From Nitrospira sp. UBA6909 (GTDB taxonomy: Bacteria; Nitrospirota; Nitrospiria; Nitrospirales; Nitrospiraceae): 13,688 bases of DNA. The stretch's first letter is position 1, and each line of letters opens with the position of its first letter. The stretch spans positions 27,989 through 41,676 of the forward strand of contig DKBD01000168.1 of assembly GCA_002451055.1 (NCBI GenBank), written 5' to 3'. Shown piece by piece: positions 6,551 to 13,014 of this stretch. The notes beneath the pieces were generated by a model. That model did not search any database and had not been told where the DNA came from. It was given only the letters and a program-made list of their open reading frames with translations. A program made the position numbers and the translations under genes.

Positions 6551-7485
6551 TGTTGCAACCGAAGTTGAAATCAAAGGTCCGCTGCACGGACCGTGACATC
6601 GGTGAGGTGACGAAGGTCATCCTGGACCCGCTTTCCCATGAGATCAGCCACATTGTGGTGTCCATGAATGGAAGCGGTGAGCGGCAAATTGAGATGGCCC
6701 AGGTGCAGGACGTCATGGAGGATCGCGTGGAGTTGCGCGCTCCTGCCTCCGCCATTGCCGCCCTACCGCTGTTCCAGCGGCATGACTATGTGACCACCCA
6801 TGAGGTGGAGATCTCGCATCTGGAAGACAATATTGATGTGACGCCGGGCGAAGTCCTGGTGCCGTTCCCCGATCTCGAAAAGGATGTGAAGCGCCGAACA
6901 TTCTTCATGAACTTCACGCATGTCATCGCTTTTCTCATCGGTTTGCCGATGGCCTATCCGATTTTGCGGTTCCTCATGAAGCCCATGTATATGCCGTTCG
7001 ACAACGATTGGCTGATGGTCGGGAACGTCAGCAAGATCAAGCAAGACGACGTCGGGGTGCAGTTTCAGTACATGAAGAAAGTCAAAGAAGCCTACATGCC
7101 GGAGGCAGAGGTTGAAAAGTCCGTCTGGGTTTTAAAGGCAAGTCCCGAAGTGCTTGATAAGGTCTATCAGGACAAAGATCAGGAATTTCGCGACGCCTCA
7201 GGCAGGATTATCTGGATCAACAAAAAAGATTTTCCCTACATTGCATTCTCCGGGAAGTGCCCCCATTTGGGCTGTGCGTTTAAATGGCGCCAGCATAAGA
7301 CGCTGGGGCAGGTATTTCTCTGTCCCTGTCACCTGAGCATCTATGATGCGACAGGGAGTGTGCTCGATGGCCCCGCGCCTCGCGCGCTCGACGCGTTACC
7401 GATCAGAGTGTCGGCGGGCGGGGATGTTGAGATCATCGATATGGAGTTTAAGGCCGGAGTCAAGAGTCAAATCCGGATCATTTAA
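6550..7485 (+). CDS. Rieske 2Fe-2S protein with N-terminal PRC-barrel-like domain
   Basis: This 311-residue iron-sulfur subunit of a cytochrome bc-type complex takes electrons from quinol and passes them to cytochrome c. The cluster motifs are CPHLGC (ligands C237, H239; disulfide C242) and CPCHLSIYD (ligands C258, H261; disulfide C260). S263 and Y265, which hydrogen-bond the cluster in high-potential Rieske proteins, are present. One transmembrane helix (about 120-143) precedes it. Unusually, residues 1-110 form a separate domain, with KVRCTDRDIGEVTKVILDP and SHIVVSMNG resembling a PRC-barrel, before the membrane anchor. ATG 6550 overlaps the previous stop; GTG 6547 is an alternative one codon earlier. 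Cytochrome b starts directly after its stop. The Rieske call is firm; the PRC-barrel call is by eye. Confidence 0.93.
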   Translation: MLQPKLKSKVRCTDRDIGEVTKVILDPLSHEISHIVVSMNGSGERQIEMAQVQDVMEDRVELRAPASAIAALPLFQRHDYVTTHEVEISHLEDNIDVTPGEVLVPFPDLEKDVKRRTFFMNFTHVIAFLIGLPMAYPILRFLMKPMYMPFDNDWLMVGNVSKIKQDDVGVQFQYMKKVKEAYMPEAEVEKSVWVLKASPEVLDKVYQDKDQEFRDASGRIIWINKKDFPYIAFSGKCPHLGCAFKWRQHKTLGQVFLCPCHLSIYDATGSVLDGPAPRALDALPIRVSAGGDVEIIDMEFKAGVKSQIRII

Positions 7486-8598
7486 ATGCAACAGCCGACT
7501 ATTTCCAACGAGCCAGTGACCGCAATCGAAAAGATCGTCGCATTTCTTGACGCCCGTGTCGGCCTCAAAGAAATACAGGCCAAGATGCTCAACGAGCCGA
7601 TACCGGGCGGATCCCGGTGGGCCTATGTATTCGGCTCGATCTTGCTCTTTATCTTCGGCATGCAGGCGCTGACCGGCATCTTGCTCATGTTTTACTATGT
7701 GCCGACGGCGGACCACGCCTATGCCAGCACGCAATACATCATTCATGAGGTGGACTACGGGTGGTTTCTGCTGGGCTATCACTTCTGGGGATCGAGCGCG
7801 ATGGTGGTCTGTGTCATCGCTCATATGTCTCAAGTGTTTCTCTGGGGGGCCTACAAGCCGCCTCGAGAGCTCCTGTGGCTGGTTGGATTGGCACTTTTTG
7901 GAATCGTCATCGGCTTTGGCTTTACAGGCTACCTATTGCCTTGGGATCAGCGTGCGTACTGGGCCACGACGGTAGGGGTCGAAATGGTGGATAAAGTCCC
8001 GCTGTTGGGCGATTTTCTCGCCCGCTTTCTCAAGGGGGGGCCGACTCCAGGCCAAATGACGCTGAGTCGCTTCTTCGTCATTCACGTGATGATCCTTCCC
8101 GCCGCGTTGATGGCTCTTGCGGGGCTGCACCTGTTCTTGTTCCGCGTTGCCGCACCGGCTGGACCCTTCAGTGGAACATCGGAGGAGATCAAAGCCAAGA
8201 CCGACTACTTTTTCCCGCGTCAAATTTGGAAAGATATGGTGGGAATGGCGGTCGTGTTTGCCACCATCTGCGGGCTGGCCTTTTGGGAGCCGGTGGTGTT
8301 GCTGGAAGAGGCAACCCCTGATCCTGGCGAATACCATCCGGAGCCGGAATGGTATTTCCTGTTTTACTTCCAATTGCTCCGGTTGAAAATCTTTGCGGGG
8401 GAATTTGGGCAATTTATGGGAGCCGTCGCATTGCCGGTCCTTTTCATGATCTTGCTCGTCGCGCTCCCGTTTTTCGACAAGGATCCTGAGCGGAATATTT
8501 TTAAACGGCCGGTCGCATTGATCAGCTGGATTTTCATTATGGCGATGATCGCCATATTCACCGTTTCCTCGGTGATTAACAGGGAATTCCTAGATTAG
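7486..8598 (+). CDS. Cytochrome b of a bc/b6f-type complex
   Basis: This 370-residue integral membrane diheme subunit carries the quinol sites of complex III. Heme ligands are H99 and H113 in helix B and H200 and H215 in helix D. The second pair is separated by 14 intervening residues, as in cytochrome b6, rather than 13 as in mitochondrial-type cytochrome b. The quinol-oxidation signature PEWY is at 287-290. The protein is a fused b6 plus subunit IV-like form of about eight helices, ending shorter than mitochondrial cytochrome b. The residue aligned with b6 Cys35, which holds the extra heme ci, appears to be V48, so covalent heme ci is not expected. The ATG directly follows the Rieske stop with no obvious Shine-Dalgarno, so translation is probably coupled. 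No petB/qcrB-style symbol is assigned, because the branch cannot be settled by eye. Confidence 0.95.
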   Translation: MQQPTISNEPVTAIEKIVAFLDARVGLKEIQAKMLNEPIPGGSRWAYVFGSILLFIFGMQALTGILLMFYYVPTADHAYASTQYIIHEVDYGWFLLGYHFWGSSAMVVCVIAHMSQVFLWGAYKPPRELLWLVGLALFGIVIGFGFTGYLLPWDQRAYWATTVGVEMVDKVPLLGDFLARFLKGGPTPGQMTLSRFFVIHVMILPAALMALAGLHLFLFRVAAPAGPFSGTSEEIKAKTDYFFPRQIWKDMVGMAVVFATICGLAFWEPVVLLEEATPDPGEYHPEPEWYFLFYFQLLRLKIFAGEFGQFMGAVALPVLFMILLVALPFFDKDPERNIFKRPVALISWIFIMAMIAIFTVSSVINREFLD

Positions 8599-8628
8599 GG
8601 CGCAGCGCAAAGCGTCGAGTCATCATCT

Positions 8629-9642
8629 ATGGCAAACGAACGCGATAGCATGTCACCAACGGTGGTGGGACTTGGAGTCCTCTGGCCAGCCTGTTGGACC
8701 GGTCTCCCTATTAAGCTGGCCTTCGGCCTATTGGCTTTTGCGATGGGATGGATGGAGTTTGAGGGTCGGCTCGGTTTGGCGTTCCTCATGCTGCTGGGCA
8801 GTCCCGTCACGATTTTCGCCGTGCCTCTGATCTCCATCGTTCTCGACGGGCATTTCGGTGAGGGTATCGGACTGCCTCTTTTGTTCCTCTTGTCCGTACC
8901 GATCGACATTTGGGCGCTCGGCGTGGTCGGCAAGACATTTTTTCTTGAACGGTTCAGGAAGGAACCGCCTGACGGATTGGGCTTCAGCTTGTGGTGGAAG
9001 TCAGCCGTGGTTGGCGCCGTCTTTCTACCGATCTTATGGTATGTCGTCAGCTTCGTCACTGACATGTCGGTATCCGCGTCGCAATCCATTGCGCAAATGG
9101 AAAGCCTGAGGCACTTATTCCACACGGGGCTTCCGGTTGCAGAGCGAATCGGTCTCGAGGTCACCATCTGGGGGACGGTCTCTTTCGGCATCTTACTCCT
9201 GCTGTTGGCAATCGGCGTGTCCACGATCGGCCGTATCATTCGCGACATGGCCAATGCCGCTCAACCGTCGTCAGACAATTATCAAGCGCTGATTACCCGC
9301 TGGGACCTCATGCGGGTTCCAAGTGACCAGGGATTGTTCATGACCGCTGTCACCGGAGCAGGGGTGGTCCTCTGCCTCTGGTTTTGGGCGGCTCTTCCTG
9401 TGACGACCCCGCATCCCCATGAATGTTGCCAAAAAGAGGAAGTCAAGAAAGAGCCTCGGTTCAAGCCGATGGAGGTCTTGACTCGTAATGAACAGGAGAT
9501 TGCCGAAATTGAGGCGCTGGTTCTTGCGTTGGAGCAAACCAAGGGCGCAGGCAAGGAACCCAAGAAAGCTGACAAGGAAAAGGGCGGAGGGAAGGCGGAG
9601 CGCCGGGCAACCGGAGATTCGCCTGCCGTCACGAAACCGTAA
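8629..9642 (+). CDS. Unrecognised multi-spanning membrane protein in complex III cluster
   Basis: This 337-residue protein has about six hydrophobic segments (around 12-42, 48-72, 80-104, 124-144, 176-203 and 236-256). They are followed by a hydrophilic tail that begins with PHPHECC (H262, H264, C266, C267) and ends in a low-complexity Lys/Glu/Gly-rich stretch (303-326). I do not recognise its family. It lies 30 bp after cytochrome b and ends 16 bp before bd-like subunit 2, so it is very likely cotranscribed and may be a structural subunit or assembly factor of the same complex. The His/Cys cluster could bind a metal or be redox active; this is inference. No clear Shine-Dalgarno precedes ATG 8629, and ATG 8650 is a close alternative. 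Confidence 0.8.
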   Translation: MANERDSMSPTVVGLGVLWPACWTGLPIKLAFGLLAFAMGWMEFEGRLGLAFLMLLGSPVTIFAVPLISIVLDGHFGEGIGLPLLFLLSVPIDIWALGVVGKTFFLERFRKEPPDGLGFSLWWKSAVVGAVFLPILWYVVSFVTDMSVSASQSIAQMESLRHLFHTGLPVAERIGLEVTIWGTVSFGILLLLLAIGVSTIGRIIRDMANAAQPSSDNYQALITRWDLMRVPSDQGLFMTAVTGAGVVLCLWFWAALPVTTPHPHECCQKEEVKKEPRFKPMEVLTRNEQEIAEIEALVLALEQTKGAGKEPKKADKEKGGGKAERRATGDSPAVTKP

Positions 9643-9647
9643 CTTGC

Positions 9648-9653
9648 GAGGTG
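9648..9653 (+). promoter_or_regulatory. Ribosome binding site deciding the GTG start at 9659
   Basis: GAGGTG lies five bases before GTG 9659. This supports GTG 9659 over the in-frame ATG at 9488, which would overlap the preceding gene by about 150 bases and add an implausible Arg-rich leader. Confidence 0.6.
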
Positions 9654-9658
9654 AAGAG

Positions 9659-11518
9659 GTGAGTGTCATACGACAGGGAATTGCAACGATTCAACGATCT
9701 CTCCGAGCTGATCGCGCTCACGGCGCATGGCTTGCGGGGTTCTTGCTGGCGGCAGGTTTGCTGGCCTTGCCTTCGATCGGGCTTGCGGGGGAGGGGGCTG
9801 CAGCCGGCCCCACCGAATATCGTGACATTCCGTACATCGGCAGTCGAAACCTTGTCTGGATCGTCGCGCAATTGCACCTCCTGCTTGCCGGGTTCGTCTT
9901 GGGAGTGCCGATCTTCGCGTGGTTGTGCGAAGTCATCGCCTGGAGAGGTGGTGAACAGCGCTACGACAAGCTGGCCAAGGAATTCACGAAGCTCCTCACG
10001 TCGGCCTATGCAACCACCGCTCTATTCGGCGGTATCTTGCTGTTTCTCTTGGTGGCCTTCTATCCCAAGCTCATGAACTATTTGACGGACATCTTCTTTC
10101 CGTCCTTTCTCCTCTATTGCCTTCTGTTCTTATTCGAGACCGCCACGCTCTATCTGTATTGGTACGGGTGGGACGCCATGCAGTATGGGAGGAAGAAAAC
10201 GCTGCACGTGTTTCTCGGGTTCTTGCTGAATTTCTTCGCCTTGTTCATCATGATCGTGCCCAATGCCTGGGCGACGTTCCAGTCCAGTCCGGTCGTGATT
10301 TCCGAAGGCACGGCGTTCGAACGAGCCTGGGCCGCGACATGGAACCCGACATGGTGGCCCATCAACATCCACCGGCTTATCGCCAACGTCGTGCTCGGTG
10401 GGTATATTTGCGGTGCCTATGCCGGCGTCCGGTACTTATCGGCCAAATATAAGGAAGATCGAGAGCATTACGATTGGATGGGCTATGTCGGCAACTTCAT
10501 CGGTGTCTTTGGATTATTAGCCTTGCCGTTTGCCGGCTATTGGCTCATGCGGGAAATCTATCAGTACAATCAGCAGATGGGCATTACGCTGATGGGCGGA
10601 TTCCTGTCCTGGCTTTTTATCATCCAGGCCATGCTGATCGGCGTGCTCTTCCTCGGTTCAAACTATTATTTCTGGCTGGGGATCACCTATCGCATTCCGG
10701 GATCGCAGGCGAAATATCGGCGACCGATCTTCTGGATGCTGGTCAGTTTGCTGTTCTGCCTGGCGGTCTGGATGACACCGCACTCGCTCGTCGCCAGCAT
10801 TGAAGAAGCTCAAAAAATGGGTGGAGCCCACCACCCGCTGCTCGGCGTGCTCGGCGTCATGTCCGCCAAAATGACGGTGTCGAACCTTATGATTCTGATC
10901 ACCTTCATGAGCTTTGTCATGTATTGGCGGGCAGGGAAACAAGATGCGGCCGGGTGGGCGAAACTGGGGAAGGCGGTCATGGGCGCTGTGCTGGTGTTGG
11001 CCAGTCTTGCCGTCGTCGTGCTGGGTGTATGGGGCTATTTCGTGCCGGCGATCGTCCGTATCAACTATTTCTCCACATCGCAGGTCCTGATCGTCATCTT
11101 TGTCATCCTGACCATCACTCCGCTGACCGCGCTCTTGCTCAAGAGCGCCAAGACCACGACGGAAATGGTGTGGGGCAATATGCCTCCACGAGCCGGATAT
11201 TCCTTGGTCCTCAATGCCGTCATGGTCATTCTCCTGATGACCCTGATGGGGTACGCGCGGTCCTCTTCCCGCGTCCATTGGCATGTGTACGGCGTCATGC
11301 GAGATTCATCGCCCTACGCGTACTCGCCGGCTCTCGGGAGTGCGTCCCTGATTATGGCCTTCTGTACGTTTTTCTTCTGCATCCTCGTGGCGTTCATCTT
11401 CTGGGTCGCTACGATGGGCGACAAGGCCAAGGCCGCTCAAGGAGCGGGGAAAACCGATCTGCCGCACGGTATTCCGGCGATAGCAGGGGGGGCGCCGGAT
11501 CGGGAAGGCGGACAATGA
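9659..11518 (+). CDS. Cytochrome bd-like (CydA-related) membrane subunit 2
   Basis: This 619-residue membrane protein is paralogous to the one at 3950. A signal-like segment (about 21-44) is followed by roughly 13-14 helices. Matching landmarks are VWIVAQLH (H73), H183 ahead of the LLN signature of helix 4, NIHRLIANVVLGGY (H238), YDWMGYVGN (271-279), and the C-terminal motif GYARSSSRVHWHVY (531-544). Unlike copy 1, it keeps an acidic residue (E160) where E. coli CydA has E107, but the E99 position is a leucine. No CydB-like gene accompanies it. Extra histidines (H375, H391, H392, H540) are present only in this copy. It is placed between the complex III core and two cytochromes c, so electrons could come from cytochrome c or quinol; this cannot be decided from sequence. 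The GTG start is chosen from the Shine-Dalgarno at 9648. Confidence 0.85.
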   Translation: MSVIRQGIATIQRSLRADRAHGAWLAGFLLAAGLLALPSIGLAGEGAAAGPTEYRDIPYIGSRNLVWIVAQLHLLLAGFVLGVPIFAWLCEVIAWRGGEQRYDKLAKEFTKLLTSAYATTALFGGILLFLLVAFYPKLMNYLTDIFFPSFLLYCLLFLFETATLYLYWYGWDAMQYGRKKTLHVFLGFLLNFFALFIMIVPNAWATFQSSPVVISEGTAFERAWAATWNPTWWPINIHRLIANVVLGGYICGAYAGVRYLSAKYKEDREHYDWMGYVGNFIGVFGLLALPFAGYWLMREIYQYNQQMGITLMGGFLSWLFIIQAMLIGVLFLGSNYYFWLGITYRIPGSQAKYRRPIFWMLVSLLFCLAVWMTPHSLVASIEEAQKMGGAHHPLLGVLGVMSAKMTVSNLMILITFMSFVMYWRAGKQDAAGWAKLGKAVMGAVLVLASLAVVVLGVWGYFVPAIVRINYFSTSQVLIVIFVILTITPLTALLLKSAKTTTEMVWGNMPPRAGYSLVLNAVMVILLMTLMGYARSSSRVHWHVYGVMRDSSPYAYSPALGSASLIMAFCTFFFCILVAFIFWVATMGDKAKAAQGAGKTDLPHGIPAIAGGAPDREGGQ

Positions 11519-11613
11519 TCGGTCCGCGAGGGGCTTTGATGAATACCGGGTTCATGCTTCGCGTCATAGGGAACATTGAGTCTGTGCCATTCCATACGGA
11601 AGGGTCGTTATGA
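11515..11613 (+). CDS. Possible 32-residue micro-ORF coupled to both neighbours
   Basis: The ATG at 11515 overlaps the stop of bd-like subunit 2 (ATGA), and its TGA overlaps the ATG of the next cytochrome gene (ATGA at 11610). GGGAAGG at 11502-11508 lies six bases before the ATG. The peptide begins MIGPRGALMNTGFML and has a short central hydrophobic stretch but no clear transmembrane helix. The same frame is open upstream as a shadow of the larger gene, so this may be chance. It could be a small subunit or a translational relay. No family is recognised. Confidence 0.3.
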   Translation: MIGPRGALMNTGFMLRVIGNIESVPFHTEGSL

Positions 11614-12233
11614 GTGAAATTGCACAACTGCAATTGATCGCACTTGCGATCGTTGGATTCGGAATTCTGATACTTCTTTTTATCAAATCGAACTTTTTCC
11701 GCGTCACGGGATTTGTCTCGATCGTGCTGGGACTATTTTCACTCATGTCCCTCGCGGTCCCACAGATGGCGTCTCTGCCTCCGGCGGAGGAAACCATCGA
11801 CATCGCCGCGATTAAAACTCCGACAGACATCGCAGCATTGGGGCAGACGATTTTCTTCAGCAAAGGCCAATGCGCCCTGTGCCACTCCATCGGCCCCAGC
11901 GAGTCCGCCCGCTGTCCCGATTTGAAGGGAATCGGCGCCAAATTGAGCCGGGAGTTCCTCTATGAAAGTCTGACCGATCCGGCGGCCTTCCTCTATCGGG
12001 ATTATCGTCACGGCGGTGTGCCGAAGGAATATCCGGCCACGATGCCCCGCATCGACAAGGATCCGATCGGACTCTCGAACAATGAAATATTAGCCGTCAT
12101 TGCATTTCTGCAGCAAATGAGCGGAGAGCCGATATCCATCAGCGTGTCGGAGCTTGAAGTGCCGGGTCAGGCACCGTCCGCCCCGGTCAAGACCGCCGAA
12201 TCCGCTCCAGTAGCCGTTGCACAAGCGCAATAG
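11610..12233 (+). CDS. Membrane-anchored monoheme cytochrome c
   Basis: This 207-residue protein has two N-terminal hydrophobic helices (about 8-26 and 32-52), which hold a periplasmic cytochrome domain. Heme c binds at CALCH (C88, C91, H92); M145 in YPATMPRID is the probable distal ligand. A third cysteine (C102) near the heme site is unpaired. The C-terminus is a Pro/Ala/Val-rich tail (about 184-207). GGAAGGG at 11598-11604 gives a good Shine-Dalgarno five bases before ATG. Its stop lies inside the ribosome binding site of the next cytochrome gene, so the two are probably made together. It likely accepts electrons from the Rieske protein or donates them to a bd-like subunit; the direction is inferred. 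Confidence 0.88.
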   Translation: MSEIAQLQLIALAIVGFGILILLFIKSNFFRVTGFVSIVLGLFSLMSLAVPQMASLPPAEETIDIAAIKTPTDIAALGQTIFFSKGQCALCHSIGPSESARCPDLKGIGAKLSREFLYESLTDPAAFLYRDYRHGGVPKEYPATMPRIDKDPIGLSNNEILAVIAFLQQMSGEPISISVSELEVPGQAPSAPVKTAESAPVAVAQAQ

Positions 12234-12238
12234 GGAGG
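12233..12238 (+). promoter_or_regulatory. Ribosome binding site deciding the start at 12244
   Basis: GGGAGG, overlapping the preceding stop codon, lies five bases before ATG 12244. This rules in that start over the upstream TTG at 12217, which would overlap the previous gene. Confidence 0.65.
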
Positions 12239-12243
12239 AACAT

Positions 12244-12963
12244 ATGGGGCGCTCGTTGATCAAGCCGATCATTGTTATGGGAGTGATGTATGTGGTGCTG
12301 AAGTTCGTCCTGCCGTACATACCTGGGTCGGCGCCGCTTCCGTCCAGCCTTATTTTTCTCTATCTCCTGCTGACTCTGTCGGGGATCGTCATCTTTGAGA
12401 CGTTGAGCGCAGAATCGAAGGACGCCTTCTGGGGGCCGATGCAACGGTTTCTGACCGGTAACAACATCGGAGGGCTGCAGGCCCTCCGTTACGGGGTGCT
12501 TATTCTGTTTCCCCTTCTGGTAGGCTGGCAGACTTACAGCAGTACGGCTCCGAGCGAACAGCCGCCATCGGAAAGCAGAACGATCCACCCGGCGCCGCCA
12601 GGAGAGTACACCGGTTTGGCGAACCCTGTTCCCAAGACGCCAGAGAATATCATGCAAGGGAAGGGGTTCTATGCGGCATTTTGCTCGCCCTGCCACGGAG
12701 GGAATTTCGATGGCAAGGGACCTGCGGCTCGCGGCTACAATCCGCCGCCGGCCAATTTCGCCGATCCCACGACTATCGCGATGCTGCAAGAAAGTTATCT
12801 CTTCTGGCGCATCAAGAAGGGCGGCGTCGGTCTCCCGATTGAAGGTATGCCCTGGAAGTCGGCGATGCCCCGCTGGGAACTCGAGTTGCCGGATGAATGG
12901 ATTTGGAAAATCATCATGGGCGAGTACGACGGAGCGCATCAATCACCGCGCACGTGGGAATAG
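12244..12963 (+). CDS. Membrane-anchored monoheme cytochrome c
   Basis: This 239-residue protein has an N-terminal membrane part with hydrophobic segments near 8-25, 34-52 and 82-97, then a Pro/Ser-rich linker and a periplasmic cytochrome c domain. The heme site is CSPCH (C147, C150, H151). M208 in SAMPRWE is the likely sixth ligand, by alignment with M119 of the lipoprotein cytochrome at 3393; the two share the FWRI...W pattern after the heme site. It follows the previous cytochrome with overlapping stop and ribosome binding site. Two different cytochromes side by side in the same complex cluster suggest either alternative electron exits or a two-heme relay, which is inference. Confidence 0.88.
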   Translation: MGRSLIKPIIVMGVMYVVLKFVLPYIPGSAPLPSSLIFLYLLLTLSGIVIFETLSAESKDAFWGPMQRFLTGNNIGGLQALRYGVLILFPLLVGWQTYSSTAPSEQPPSESRTIHPAPPGEYTGLANPVPKTPENIMQGKGFYAAFCSPCHGGNFDGKGPAARGYNPPPANFADPTTIAMLQESYLFWRIKKGGVGLPIEGMPWKSAMPRWELELPDEWIWKIIMGEYDGAHQSPRTWE

Positions 12964-13014
12964 CATGGTGGACCGTGACGGCTGCCCATATCGACTTATG
13001 AAAATGAGGCCAGC

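Noticed and set aside
9488..9658. In-frame N-terminal extension of bd-like subunit 2 from ATG 9488
   Set aside because: It overlaps the preceding gene by about 150 bases, encodes an Arg-rich shadow sequence, and the GTG at 9659 has a better ribosome binding site and is followed by a signal-like helix.
10924..11514. Long open frame inside bd-like subunit 2 in another plus-strand frame
   Set aside because: It is a shadow of the membrane protein gene; only its tail from ATG 11515 has start signals worth keeping.
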